Below, in pieces: positions 1 through 10,560 of a stretch of DNA of 64,000 nucleotides. Made by a program: the position numbers and the translations under genes. The notes beneath the pieces were generated by a model. That model was not told the origin of the DNA and made no database searches. It saw only the letters and a list, made by a program, of their open reading frames with translations. Numbering within the stretch: position 1 is the stretch's first letter; every line of letters begins with the position of its first letter. The stretch comes from Dermatemys mawii. Lineage: Eukaryota > Chordata > Testudines > Dermatemydidae. The stretch spans positions 683,475 to 747,474 of the forward strand of contig ML677455.1 in NCBI GenBank assembly GCA_007922305.1, given 5' to 3'.

Positions 1-118
1 AAATGAATTTCAAATTCCCTCTGAGTGTGAAAATCAACATACACATCAGCAGCCCCAGTCATGCTAGCAGAATGGCTCATGATGTCAGGAACCGGTCTAT
101 ATCTCCTTGGGATTACAG
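1..118 (+). other. Coding exon 2 (3' part) of left IL-17A/F gene
   Basis: The frame begins with codon 3-5 after two leftover bases. It encodes 38 residues and ends with two bases (AG) of a split codon directly before GTAAGA. It aligns with the end of exon 2 of the right-hand gene (FPLSVK..., NRS.SPWDY), with the same splice phase. Confidence 0.93.
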
Positions 119-1353
119 GTAAGAGACACATCCCCACTGGCTGGAAATGCACCAGCCACGCCGCACTGTGCAGTTACCTGCATGTTCCCATTGCAGAGAA
201 GAAGGGCTTTGTGTGCTTTCAGCATTTACAAAGGGTACTGGGTGAATTTGCCATGGAACTTCACTAAATGTCGTCGGCCAGAGCACTGCTCCATTTATCG
301 GGTATAGAGGAATTAAAAACACTTTCCTAAATTTTCAGCCATTTCTAGGAAAACACTCTGAATTAAATAACACAGGGGGACTCCTTTTCCCATGTCTCCT
401 AATGAGGCTCACTAGGCATGTAATGGGGCAAAAAGGATAAAAATATAAAAGGAATAGAAGGAAGTGCATAATGAACCTAGGAAACTCACTGCTACCAGAT
501 ATTTTAGCCCCTGTCAGAGACAGGATCCTGGGCTAGATGGACCATTGGTCTGATCTGGTATGGTCACTCCAATATTCCTCTCCTCAGGGCTAATTTACAG
601 TAAACATAGCCATGTCCAGAACTAAGACTAGCATCTGTCTGTTTATTAAGTAGAATAAAATTACAAGGCCTATCAATCTGTTTGCTTCAGACTAAAAGTT
701 GATCACTAGCTTAGGCTCATGAATTAGCCCCAAGATCATGTGGTTCTTAAATGCATCATCTGTATGTTTCCCCAGAAATATCCTGCATTGACCTCATTTA
801 GAAGCAGGGTGACCAGTTGTCCTGATTTTATAGGGACAGTCCGGATATTTGGGGCTTTATCTTATATAGATGCCTATTGCCCTCCCTCCCGATATTTGGG
901 GATTTGACTTATATAGGCACCTATTGCCCTCCACCCCCATCCCAATTTTTCACACTTGCTGTCTGGTCACCCCATTTGGAAATAGGTTATTAGATGAGAA
1001 AAAACACTGACCCGTTGAGTGATTCCTGGAGAAGACTCAGCCCCTTCCGATCTGCATTGTCCTCCAAGGAATAGCCATGTAACAGAATTCATCCTCATTG
1101 TGTCTTGATTCACAGCATTACCAAGGATCCCAACCGGTTCCCCGAGGTAATCGCCGAGGCTAAGTGCCGCCATTACAGCTGCGTGAATGCCTCAGGGCAG
1201 GAGGACTACAGCATGAACTCCGTCCCCATCCAGCAGGAGATCTTTGTTCTCCGACGGGAGCAGAGAGGTTGCCAGCACGCCTACCGGCTGGAGAAGCAGC
1301 TCGTCACTGTAGGCTGTACCTGTGTTGTGCCTCTTCACCATCACCAGTTCTAA
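1..1353 (+). CDS. IL17A/F: IL-17A/F-type cytokine, 5' part outside window (two coding exons visible)
   Basis: Secreted cystine-knot cytokine of the IL-17A/F subgroup; family members act as dimers on IL-17RA/RC receptors to drive mucosal inflammation and neutrophil recruitment. Seen directly: the exon at 1-118 reads ...[14 protein letters not shown]... and ends NRSISPWDY, matching the conserved N-glycosylation sequon and SPW motif of the family. A GTAAGA donor follows at 119. A CAG acceptor at 1113-1115 opens the last exon, which restores the frame (split Ser codon) and reads DPNRFPEV, then [20 protein letters not shown] and VGCTC before TAA at 1351-1353. These hold the knot cysteines. Visible length is 38 residues plus a split codon plus 78 residues. 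Signal peptide, first exon and promoter lie left of position 1. It is convergent with a paralogue about 18 kb away. The family is certain; assignment to IL17A rather than IL17F is not possible from this sequence. Confidence 0.95.
503..590 (+). mobile_element. CR1 LINE 3'-end fragment in intron 2
   Basis: Contains GGATCCTGGGCTAGATGGAC followed by a TTGGTCTGATCTGGTATGG-like stretch, the typical 3' end of one turtle CR1 subfamily. The same text recurs at about 4380 and 43930. It lies inside the intron of the left IL-17 gene. Confidence 0.75.
807..972. mobile_element. Short MITE-like element (GGGTGACCAG ends) in intron 2
   Basis: Bounded by perfect 10-bp terminal inverted repeats, GGGTGACCAG at 807-816 and CTGGTCACCC at 963-972. 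The interior has a duplicated GATATTTGGGG segment and the text CCTATTGCCCTCC. Related copies occur at 44519-44639 and 63465-63583. Abundance in turtles is from general knowledge; the family name is not assigned. Confidence 0.75.
1116..1353 (+). other. Terminal coding exon 3 of left IL-17A/F gene
   Basis: Follows a TTGATTCACAG acceptor. The first base completes a Ser codon, then 78 residues and TAA. Five cysteines are visible: two in KCRHYSC, one in RGCQ and two in VGCTC. The C-terminus is PLHHHQF. Confidence 0.95.
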
Positions 1354-1537
1354 GAGGGTCAGCACAAGCAAGACACATGGACAGCTAGCCAATGTAACAA
1401 ATGACGTGCGGAACAAATTCATGATTGCTCTGATCTCTCAGAGCCTCATGAAATGTAACCTCACTTTTCAATACAAAGTCGGGGGGGGATTTTTTCCAGT
1501 CCTGATTATTATGGTTATTATTTAATATTTACATTAT

Positions 1538-1640
1538 GGCAGGGCCTCTAGGCTCTGATCACGGGCCTCATTGTGCTAGGTGCTGTACCAACATAAAAGC
1601 CCTGAAGAGCTCACAGTCTAAGAAGATAAGCAAGATACAA
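1538..1640 (+). repeat. SINE-like fragment in the 3' UTR of the left IL-17 gene
   Basis: Contains CATTGTGCTAGGTGCTGTAC followed by a run ending in CTCACAGTCTAAGAAG. The same core occurs at 2398, 6400, 19830, 30370, 51270 and 57975. It lies between the stop codon and the presumed poly(A) signal, so it is probably part of the transcript. Confidence 0.65.
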
Positions 1641-1982
1641 AAGGAAGGGAAGCAGGAGATGTAAATTCTGATTTCTGAGAGAGCACAACTGTGTTCCCAA
1701 ATCATTTTGTGTATGTACTTGTCTGTGTCTGCCAGAGAAAACTGAAAATCAGTGTCAGACGAGCTCCACACTAGAAAGAGTTTGCCAGGTCTCTCTCCTA
1801 GTGCTTTTGGCAGTATAGCTTATATTGGTTCAGAAGGAGAAATCAACTATACTGGCAAATGCACCTTTATGCGGATATAACGGCATCTATACTAGGGCTT
1901 TGTCTTATAGAAATATTGCAAAAAAAAAAAAAATAATCCCACCTCTAATTGACTTTGCTAAACCAGCAACTGTGAGAGATTT

Positions 1983-2085
1983 TGGGCCTGATTCTGATCT
2001 CATTTACACTGGTTTTATCTCCTGCAATTTCACCGGAGTCACTCCTGACTTACCCCAGTGTAAGTGAGAGAGGTGGACTCACTGG
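1983..2085 (+). repeat. Palindromic MITE-like repeat in the 3' UTR
   Basis: GGGCCTGATTCTGATCTCAT leads into TTTACACTGG, and after a short interior the reverse CCAGTGTAAGTGAG follows, giving an imperfect inverted repeat. Related GTGTAAAT / AATCTGGCCC texts recur at 4815-4990, 20695-20770, 33720-33790, 34953-35877 and 59500-59580. Confidence 0.6.
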
Positions 2086-2159
2086 CTTTTGCTGGAGTTT
2101 AGCAATAAATATGACGTAAATGAAAAAACTCCAGGAGAAATGGCAAATTACTGTTACAT

Positions 2160-2259
2160 ATTTATAGCTCTATTTATATGATCTATTTATACGACTATAT
2201 TTATGTCCTTGTAAGTGCTCAGAGTACAAGAACATTATATGTGTTTATTTGTATTTATT
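2160..2259 (+). promoter_or_regulatory. AU-rich element cluster in the left IL-17 3' UTR
   Basis: Five ATTTA pentamers lie within 100 bases (2160, 2172, 2185, 2199 and 2253), directly ahead of AATAAA. Such clusters recruit mRNA-destabilising proteins in cytokine transcripts. The motif count is seen; the function is inferred from other cytokine mRNAs, including mammalian IL17A. Confidence 0.75.
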
Positions 2260-2260
2260 C

Positions 2261-2266
2261 AATAAA
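2261..2266 (+). terminator. Poly(A) signal AATAAA of the left IL-17 gene
   Basis: Canonical AATAAA about 910 bases after the stop codon, immediately downstream of the AU-rich cluster. It is the best candidate for the transcript end and implies a 3' UTR of about 0.93 kb. Confidence 0.7.
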
Positions 2267-2397
2267 GACAAGGACAGGCTCCTGTTTGCTACTATTTTCT
2301 TTCTTTTTTAAAAAATGCTATTTTCCTGGAAGGGAAAGAATTCAGACAATTAAAAGTTGTTAATATTCCAGTGGGGAATCTATAGATCACAACTAAA

Positions 2398-2810
2398 ATC
2401 AGGGCCCCATGGTGTTAGATGCTGTACATATGTAACACTGACAGACCTCAGGTGTCAGTATTGAACCAAGGACCTCTAGAGCTTAGTGTATGAACCTCTA
2501 CCACATGAACTCCAAGCCAATTCCCTGTTAGTTAAGGCTCTAGAGGAACCTCATTTAACTCTATCTAATTGGTCTCGGTGCCACTAGATGGGACAGAACC
2601 GCACACCCAAGAGGCATGTGGGTTACACATACACATAGTAAGAGACAATCCCTGCCCTGAAATTACGATCTAAATAGGTAAGATATGCAGAAGATGGGAT
2701 GGGACAGAGAGGTCCAGAAACTTGCCCAAGGTCACACAGGTGGCACAGCTGGGAATAGACCCTGTCTCGTGACTCCAGGGCAGTGCCCTCATCCTCTGAA
2801 TGACACAGCC
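2398..2810 (+). repeat. SINE composite: lead-in core plus MIR-like region
   Basis: The core GGTGTTAGATGCTGTACATA near 2410 is followed at 2710-2785 by AGGTCCAGAAACTTGCCC and GGTCACACAGGTGGCACAGC, the conserved centre of MIR-type SINEs. It is degenerate and contains no coding sequence. Confidence 0.55.
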
Positions 2811-3497
2811 TATCACCTTGTCAGAAGCTGTATTCAATGTTACACTGATGTTAGGAGAATGTGAAGTAAACAGGATAGAGACTAAACAATAATAATTTGG
2901 CTTTTGGCCTTGCTTTTAGTTTCAACAAGCTAAACAAGCAAACATATTCTGAAGTCCCTCGCACCAGTTGGGCTATCGCTATACACTGATAAGAAGTTTT
3001 TTCTTCCCCTTCCCTAATTACAGTTCTATATGCTGATAGAAACCCCTTCTCCTAATCCCCTAGCTCCGCAGGGTGATGGAGCTCCCTCTTCTGCTCCCCT
3101 CTTCTTGTCAAACTTAATTATACTTGTAGTGCCTCCCCCCCCCTCATACCACCTTATTAGCCCCTTATTTTCAAGGCTACCAGCTGGGGAGGAGGTGGGG
3201 GGTGCAGCCTTGTGCTTTCACTTACATTCTCTTGTTTGCTTATTTAGCCTGTTTACTCCACATTCGAGAAAAGAGACACAGGAGCAACACCCATTGTACA
3301 TTCTGCACCAGGCCCGTGGAGTGGCTCTGAGGGCAGCAGTAGACCGAGTTATGAACTATAAGTAGGTTTCAGACTGAGCTTTTGCTTTGCAGGTTTCTGT
3401 AGGAAGGTACATGTACGGTGTGTGAGTGTTCCATCAGGCAGTGTGGCTTAGGTGTCCCAGCCATGTCAACATGTGCAGCACACTTTTAATTTCAGAG
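2811..3497. other. Intergenic stretch, no gene recognised
   Basis: Contains a C-rich patch (CCTCCCCCCCCCTC, about 3130-3143) and a 111-codon open frame beginning at 3030. That frame has proline-rich low-complexity content, no homology I recognise, and no plausible splice or promoter context. I see no functional element. Confidence 0.5.
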
Positions 3498-3685
3498 AAT
3501 ATATCAGGGTTGGCAGGGACCTCAGGAGATCTTCTAGCTCAACCGCCTGCTCAAATCAGTACCACTCCCCAAGTGAATCGTCCAACAGATTTTTGCTCCC
3601 GATCCCTAAATGGCCCCCTCAAAGATTGAATTTACAACCCCAGATTTAGCAGGCCAATGCGCAAACCATTGAGCTATCCCTCACT
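3498..3685 (-). mobile_element. tRNA-derived SINE with CR1-type tail
   Basis: On the minus strand the head reads GAGGGATAGCTCAATGGTTT (pol III A-box-like), followed by a B-box-like GTAAATTCAATC. The body ends in CCTGAGGTCCCTGCCAACCC, the CR1 3' end. This is the architecture of the tortoise pol III SINEs, whose 3' tails were captured from a CR1 LINE. About 190 bp, diverged. Confidence 0.8.
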
Positions 3686-3974
3686 TGCCATATATGTACC
3701 CACTCAGAGCTGGAGAAAGTCTTATGCTCCCATTGTGCCCTCTTCAACACAAGACCCATCAAAAAATAGGTGCAAGCATCTTTAGTTTTTCATCTCCTCC
3801 TGCCTGGTCCTGCTGAGCAGAAATTGGATAAATTGACCCTCTGCATTATGCCCCTTGATTTTTAAAAGCCACAGTCCGAAAGATTGCAGGCCTTGATCTG
3901 AAGCCCCTTGAAGTCAGTCTAATGACTCCTGCTGACTATACTGGTGGCTTTGGCTCAGGACTGACATGAAATCA

Positions 3975-4432
3975 CAATCAACCTGTGGAACTCATTGTCA
4001 GGGGATATTGTGAAGGCCAATAGTAGAACTGGGTTAAAAAAAGGATTAGACAAGTTCTTGTCCCATTCTTAGAGGTTTTAAGGCCTGGCTTGACAAAGCC
4101 CGGCTGGGATGATTTAGTTGGGGATTGGTCCTGCTTTGAGCAGAGGGTTGAACTAGATGATCTTCTGAGATCTCTTCCAACCCTAATCTTCTGTGATGTT
4201 TTGAAGGTAGGTCCATTAATGGCTATTCCCTAAGATGATCAGGGATACAACCCCATACTGTGGGTGTCCTAAGCCTCTAATTGCTAGAAACAGGGATGAA
4301 TCACTATATAATTGCCCTGTTCTGTTCATTCCCTCTGGGGCACCTGGCATTGGTCACTGTCAGAAGACAGGATACTGGGCTAGATGGACCTTTGGTTTGA
4401 CCCAGTATATCTGCTCTTATGTCCTCCCTAAA
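3975..4432 (+). mobile_element. CR1 LINE 3' region with a second CR1 3' end inserted
   Basis: The outer copy (about 3975-4066 and 4204-4432) runs from GTGGAACTCATTGTCAGGGG through GGTCCATTAATGGCTATTCC to ACTGGGCTAGATGGACC. It is interrupted at about 4067-4203 by a different CR1 3' end containing GGATGATTTAGTTGGGGATT and TCTCTTCCAACCC. Both point in the + direction. The join was read by eye against the typical order of these modules. Confidence 0.75.
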
Positions 4433-5639
4433 CCTTTGTGATTTTGAAGTATGTCCTTCGTGTGATGCTTATTTTAGCACAAGCTGCCAGTTACAATCAT
4501 GGGTCCTGATCCTGCAGTCAGATCCAAAATGTTTTAAGGGTCATGTTAATCTGATTACAAGTTTGGGGCTATCACATGTATCACTATATGTCCTATAGAA
4601 ACGTGTGGGGATGTCCCTGAATCTTCTATGGGGCAGTAGCATATCCTACTCTTCACTGACTCATTTTCCTTTAATAATGAAGTATTTTAACCCTGGTTTG
4701 GAGTCTGGAAATAATCTGGTAATAAGACTTGCTATTTATTATTAATTATTATTATTATTTGATTAGATTGTTGAGGGTTTCTATTTTAAAGTGTCTTTCT
4801 TTTTCTAGACATAGTGGGAGCAAGAGTCTTCCCTGGTGTAAATTGTGTAGCTGTAACTTCAGTTTACACCAGCTGTTTCCTTGTTTACATGGGGAAAGTT
4901 ACACCGATTTTAAAAGAAATCAGTTTTTTTTTAATGGGAGTAAATCCCTGTGCAAATACTCTACCTTTGGTTTAGTAATAGTTACACCAAAATTCTTCCC
5001 AATTGATTTAAGTTAAGTCAGAGAGGGAGAGAGAGAGAGAGAAGCCATTCTTAAACCAAAAGAGTGTCCTCACAAGACTGTAACAAAATCACTTTCAATT
5101 CAGACTGGTGAAACTTCTCATGAAGATAAACCCTGTCTTTCCCCCAGCACATTGCAAATCTGTGACCCAAACGTCTGGTTTAGAGCCCTCATGTTCTCCC
5201 GAATCGGAGGTGAGGTAAGTCTGGGAGACTAACCTAGCCTTTGTCTAGTTTGCAGTGTGTTTCTCCTCCCTGGGGGCGGGGTGTGTGTGAGTGGGGTCTA
5301 GCCACACCAGTAAAACATACAGCTTTGATGTGTCTAGAGGGGAAGCGTTTCTCATTCAGTTACAAAGCAAAGCGAACTCTGGCTGGCTGTGACAACAGAG
5401 CTGTTTCTTTATGACTGCTAAGCCCTTCATGTGGTGAGCATGTAAACCCACCAAGGCGCTCTGGCAGCTCCCTGCATGATGCGAGTTCCCCTGTTACAGT
5501 AACCCTCTGAGAGGAAAGCAAGCAGCACACAGTTATTGTTACTTAAAGTGACCTAAATTCTCTGCCTCTCAATAAGCCCTTTCTTGGTTGCCACCTCTGC
5601 TAATTTGCTGCGCTGGAATAAACAGCCCGAGACTTTGTC
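4433..5639. other. Intergenic stretch with small repeats only
   Basis: Contains GTGTAAATTGTG...TTTACACCAG and TTACACCGATTTTAAAAG pieces (about 4835-4990) of the palindromic MITE family and a short (GA)n run at 5019-5041. No gene or regulatory element is recognisable. Confidence 0.5.
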
Positions 5640-5880
5640 TTAACACAGAGTTAAACTGGCTTTGAAATCATTTTAGATAAATTGGTGCAAGTGCTGGTGT
5701 AGACACTCAGTTCAATTCAACCTCGCAATTTAGCTTGAGCCAGCAAGGAATCAACTGTAGCTAAATTGATACAAACTGGGTAATTACGAGCATCCACATA
5801 GGGGTTTGCACTTGTCTATACTGATTCCAAACACCTTCAGTTAAACCAGAGCAAACCTGTGTGTAGACTGGGCCTGAACA
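5640..5880. repeat. MITE-like repeat (GTGTAGAC ends)
   Basis: Contains GTGCTGGTGTAGACACTCAG and ends with TGTGTGTAGACTGGGCCTG. It has imperfect GTGTAGAC-type ends like the elements at 38761-39022 and 41065-41310. The interior is AT-rich with TAAATTG runs. Confidence 0.45.
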
Positions 5881-6374
5881 GAACCAGCACCAAGGCTTAT
5901 TTGATCCCAAAGAGACCATTTTCCTGGAGAGAGTTGGCTGAACAATAGGACCATTTATCTGTGCACAATTATTTGATTTAAAAGCAAATGGCAAAATTTG
6001 CGATGACCTATTTGACTGGCTTTTGTTGCCAGAATCTCACAAACCAAACGGCCGACAAACCTGTCCTTGGCTCTCTGTCAAAAGCATAATTTCATCACCG
6101 CCAGCATCAAACGAGTCCTGTTCAAAATAGCTCTGCTTTTTTTCAAATTGCATCCAGCTCAGCTGATTGTACAAACCTAAGGAAGACCCTGGCTGCTTTT
6201 TGGGCTTCTTCAGTGGTGCAAAGCAGCCCTAAAGCCAGTGGATCCAGGCCCCAGGTGAGCCCATGTCGTATGGCACAGAGCTGCTGATCAATATTGTCAC
6301 TTTTCTTCCTTGTACTTCTCTGTCTCAATCCATCGGTTGTCTCTTATCTTACACTTAGACTGGAAGCACGTTGG

Positions 6375-6480
6375 GACAGCGGCCATCTTTTTATTCTGTG
6401 TTTTTACAGCAGCTAGCACAATGGGATCCTAGTCCGTGACTTGGACTCCTAAATGCTACAGTAATCGAAATAATAATAAT
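6375..6480 (-). repeat. SINE-like core fragment
   Basis: Contains TTTACAGCAGCTAGCACAAT then GGATCCTAGTCCGTGACTTG and ends in an (AAT)n tail. It is the reverse orientation of the 1538-1640 core (same family as 57955-58065). Confidence 0.6.
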
Positions 6481-7330
6481 AGGAGTTTGTGAGCCACCCT
6501 TCAAGCTGCAGATACTGAAATTGCCCCGAGGTCACAGGCAGCTGGTGAGTAGCCTTCAAGGACCTGACCAGTCCACAGCTAGCATCAACATGGGAGAGCC
6601 ACACAGGTATCATAAATCCACCTTGGTGCTTCTCCCCAATCCAAGATGGACTGAACAGTCTTTGGCCAGAGTTCAGTGTCGGGTCCTTTGCCTCTCTCCT
6701 TTCCGCTTCTTCTTCCTTCTGCTTGCCTGACACTGACTCTTCCTGCCCCTTCACACAGTCCTTCCTCTTTTGCTGTGAGAATCTCCTTCTTCTACAGCTC
6801 CTGACACGTGGAACAGCCTTCCTCTATCCCAGTCTCCTGGACAGCCCTCTGGAACATGGGACTGTTCCTCCCCAGTTCCACCCGCAGAAGATGGACCTAT
6901 TGGAGTTGCCAGGATATGGTGGGCCCAATCCAGGCCACAAGTAAATTCCTTGGGAACCCCAGAAGATGGAACTGCTTGAGGTGGCCTTCCTTTGTCATGG
7001 TCACCAGGCTATTGCATGTCATCTAAAGTTTGCAATCAGCCAGCGGTGAGATGGTATGAGCAGAACACAGCAGTTCCTGGAGGCTTCATCACATGACATA
7101 ATCTTTCACGAAAGAGAATCATTCATTCCTGGAGACTCCACGACAATCCCAGAGGGTTGGCAACCCTAAACCAGCTTCTTTATTCGGGCAAACTCAAATA
7201 TATATGAGAGATCTCACCAAATTCCCCCTTGAGATTTTGGCCTTGATTTGCCTCTCATATCTGACTTCTAAAGTATGTATCACATTTCCTGGGCCTAGCT
7301 CTCATCAATTGGCATTACGGGACATTGCTC
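6481..7330. other. Intergenic stretch, no gene recognised
   Basis: Short overlapping open frames on both strands (61-101 codons) have no recognisable domain and no splice support. I see nothing else definite. Confidence 0.45.
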
Positions 7331-7353
7331 TATCTATCTATCTATCTATCTAA
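7331..7353. repeat. (CTAT)n microsatellite
   Basis: About six uninterrupted CTAT units. A longer (CTAT)n array is at 22866-22912. Confidence 0.95.
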
Positions 7354-8537
7354 ACTCATCACTATAGTATCTGGCCATCTTTCTTTTTTAACTGGGACTA
7401 AAAGTTCTCTGCTCTTTTGCTACACTAACAAAATCTCAAACCTTCCTTTCTGTTTACCTTTAATAGTTGATTTTTATCACTTTTTAAGTGTAGCAGGGCT
7501 GCTGCTGCTGACGTTTTACAAAGCTGACAGAAAACTTGTGGAACCGAACTGGAAGGGAAGCCAATGTTGTGTGAACTGAGGCAAAAATCACACAATCATA
7601 ATTCCATCCCATGAGCTTAAATCAGGGAGAGATTGAAGTCTTTGAAAAAATGGCGGTGGTCATTTTTATTTCCAAAAGTTGGTGCTGGAGACGGATGCTC
7701 CTTATTCACAGAATGGGCCCTGACAGAGCAAGCGTTCCTCTCTACCCATCCCAATCCTGGAAGGACCATTTCTAGGGTAAAGGGAATAATTCAGCCTCCA
7801 ACTCTCCTCAGTTTTTTACTTCAGACAGTACTGACTATGGAAGTTTGACCACAGGAGACTGGAATGAAACCACCAAGTGGCCATCAGATGGTAAAGTATC
7901 TGTTTATTTACATTTATTCGATAACGTTTTGGGTGCATACTGAAATGTTAAGACAGACCTGGTGATGGAGGTCATGGTGATGGAGGCCATATGAGATTGT
8001 AGATAGAATTGAAAAGAAATCCTTCCTGGTAGCAAAAGAATTCAGGCAACCAAGAGTCGAATTCAATATTACTAAAGAAACCTGTGTAATACCCAAGAAG
8101 CTTTCTGAACTCAGCAAATGAATACAGCAGGAACAGCAGGCATGAATAGAATCAGTCGGGAATGTTTCCATGGAACCTTTTTTTGGTCAGAAAATGTTGA
8201 TCAACTAAACTAAAACTTTTCGTGGAAATGTTTCAGCTTAGACTAAACCTTTGCAGGGTGTGTCAGGTCCAGGAAGGAATAACTGAAATCTTGAAAAATT
8301 TTGTGGGGATGTGGAAACTGTTTCCCACCCAGGCTTGAGATGAAGATTTCTTTGTGCTGGCCAAGTGAGCTGTTAAGTGCTCCTGGCGTGAGTCAAACCT
8401 TGGGGAGAGTGACATGGGTATCCCTGCAGCTTGTAAATGGAGTGTTGACCAGTGTAGACCAGAGATGGGATGTCCTGAAGGGGAAAGGGGCTAGAGCCCA
8501 TCACCAGGCCCTTAAACCATTCAGTCACCATCTTGGA
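7354..8537. other. Intergenic stretch with AT-rich repeat at its end
   Basis: From about 8165 to 8295 the text (AAAATGTTGATCAACTAAAC, GTGGAAATGTTTCAGC) resembles an AT-rich interspersed family also seen near 11560, 18733 and 45960. The rest shows no recognisable element. Confidence 0.4.
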
Positions 8538-8740
8538 TTAGAACATAAGAACGGCCATACTGGGTCAGACCTACGGTCCATCTAGCCCGGTATCCTGATT
8601 TCTGATTTCAAAGTCCAATGCCAGGTGTTCCACAGAGAATGAACAGAACAGATAATTATCAAGTGATCCATACCCTGTCACCCATTCCCAGCTTCTGGCA
8701 AGCTGAGGCTAGGGACACCATCCCTGTGAATTACCTATTA
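8538..8740 (-). mobile_element. CR1 LINE 3' fragment, antisense
   Basis: Begins GAACATAAGAACGGCCATAC, then TGGGTCAGACC and CATCTAGCCCGGTATCCTG, and continues with GGAATGTTCTGTTC-type text (reverse strand) and CCCATTCCCAGCTTCTGGCA. It is the same CR1 subfamily as the copies at 43083 and 57468. Confidence 0.85.
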
Positions 8741-9672
8741 TTTAGGCGTGTTAGGCATGCTTAGCACAATTGTATAAATACCATTTGACCTTTGGATTTA
8801 ATAGAGGAATTTATAGTTAAATTAGTGTGGTGCTAATGCCCTGAATAAATAATAATTCCAACACCACCTACCATCCACACAGAAGAACCTCTGACTTAGT
8901 TTTGGAGTTGTGTAAACTTGGGCTAGCTTTTAAGCCTGGAGTGTTAGTTAACTTGGGCTGGAACCTGCCCACTTTGCAGGCTAACTCACTGAAGTGATGA
9001 CCGTTCTCTAACATCCTTCCCACAATTCTCCCGAAGGACAGATGAGTTTTCCAGTTGTCAGAAATTGACTGGAAAAGCATCCTAGGAAGTGTCAACACAA
9101 AGAACCCTGGGATATGTCCACAGTCACACAGAGAATGCAGAAACAGTAGGGATAGAGCAGTGCTGCCAGAGCTTGAGATAAAGATGCTCACAGCTGGGCT
9201 AGGCCAACCGTGGTGTTCAGACCTGGGGACCAATCACTGAGTTAACTGTGCAGTGAAGACATGCCCTTTGTGACTGGTCCCCAAGCCATAGTAGCCTGCT
9301 ACTGTCATTGCTGGCATCTGTCAGCAAGAGGAGCAGATTCTCAAATTTGTTTATAGCCCTTCTGCAATACTACTTTTTTTCCTACTACAGGCACAATCCA
9401 CCTTAGAAGAGGCACAATCCACCTTAAAATGTGCAGCGGAGAGTTCTATTTTTGGAGGGGAGCTACTTGCTGGTGTATTTACAACATCGCTGGGCCCTGT
9501 GCATCTGACTTTCAGCCTCTTATCTCAGGCCTGAGGAAGAGACATGGTGGAGGAGTGGTATACCATGGACATCCTCTGCCAGGGTAAAATCCAAAGCCAG
9601 TGGCAAGAGTTAAAGCTGCCGCTGAGTAGCTTTAATGGGGGGAGCTTAGCGTAGAATTCAGGTAGTTGCCTT
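8741..9672. other. Intergenic stretch, no gene recognised
   Basis: A 121-codon minus-strand open frame (9233-8868) has no recognisable motif. The stretch contains generic MITE-like text (AAACTTGGGCTAGC). No promoter, splice or RNA signal can be supported. Confidence 0.4.
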
Positions 9673-9800
9673 GTGGACTTCGTCTGCTAGTTGAAGTGGT
9701 AGAAGTCTGTGTTTTGCTGTGGAAAGTCCTGGGCTCAAACCCTGCTGTCAGCCTTTGCTGTTGGGTTATTGTCCGCAGCCAGAAGTTTCCCCTACTGTCA
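9673..9800 (+). mobile_element. tRNA-derived SINE head
   Basis: A-box-like TAGTTGAAGTGG at 9688-9699 and B-box-like GGGCTCAAACCC at 9731-9742 have normal pol III spacing (about 43 bases apart). The cloverleaf is too degenerate for a working tRNA, so a SINE relic is the better reading. Confidence 0.6.
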
Positions 9801-10219
9801 TTTGCATGCGATAGCCTGGCACTCTCAAGTCTTTTCTGCATAAGTGAAGTCTCAATCAGTAACTAGAGCCTCTGTAACTAGAGCTGGTTGAAAAATAGGA
9901 ATAGTCTTCATGAAAATGTGTCTGTTTTTCATCCAAATAATTTTAAATTTCTCAGCTAGCTCTCTCTCTCCAACCTTGTCTGCACTATGGTCACTGATGT
10001 TAGCAACTGTGGGGGCTTGAACATAGTCCCTGGCTTCAGCAGCTGTTTTCAGCATAGTGCTGCTCACAGAAAGTTTAACCAGCATAGTTCTGCCACAGCT
10101 GGAGAGTGGTTTGTGGTAGGTAGGGCTCCCAAAGGTGATAACCACAACAGCTAGTAGCAGTATGGATCTAAAGTACATATAGCCCCCACTCACATTGTAC
10201 TGGCGTAACTTACAGTTTT

Positions 10220-10385
10220 TCTTCCAACATCTTGCGGGGTGCTATTGTCCCCATTTTACAGATTGAAACTGAAGCATAGAAAGACTGACTTGCTTGAGGT
10301 CACACAGGAAATCTGCAGCATTGCAGGGTTATGAACCTGCATCATCTAGCTAGCATTCTAACCACCAGACAATCCTTCCTATCTA
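10220..10385 (-). repeat. MIR-type SINE fragment
   Basis: Contains CCCCATTTTACAGATTGAAA, GAGGTCACACAGGAAATCTG and TGAACCTGCATC, followed by TTCTAACCACCAGACAA. This is the MIR core in its reverse orientation. Confidence 0.75.
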
Positions 10386-10439
10386 TAACTAGAGCTGGGG
10401 GGAAAAAAATCACAAAAAATTTGTCCCTATTTGTTGTCC

Positions 10440-10560
10440 AAAAGGAGATTTTTCTAAAGCACTTGAGGGATCCAGGAATACAAGTCTCATTGAGTTTTAG
10501 TGGGATTTGTGCTCCTAAATTCCTGAGGTGCTTTGGAAAATCTCCTAAATTCTTTTCAGG
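10440..10560. repeat. Palindromic MITE-like repeat
   Basis: AGGAGATTTTTCTAAAGCAC near the left end is answered by GTGCTTTGGAAAATCTCCT near the right end, with an imperfect inverted interior. It belongs to the same style as 28915-28988 and 53335-53480. Confidence 0.6.

Noticed and set aside
9673..9742. Functional tRNA gene
   Set aside because: A and B boxes are present but the cloverleaf stems do not close; it fits a SINE relic. The same applies to 56298-56350 and 3610-3685.
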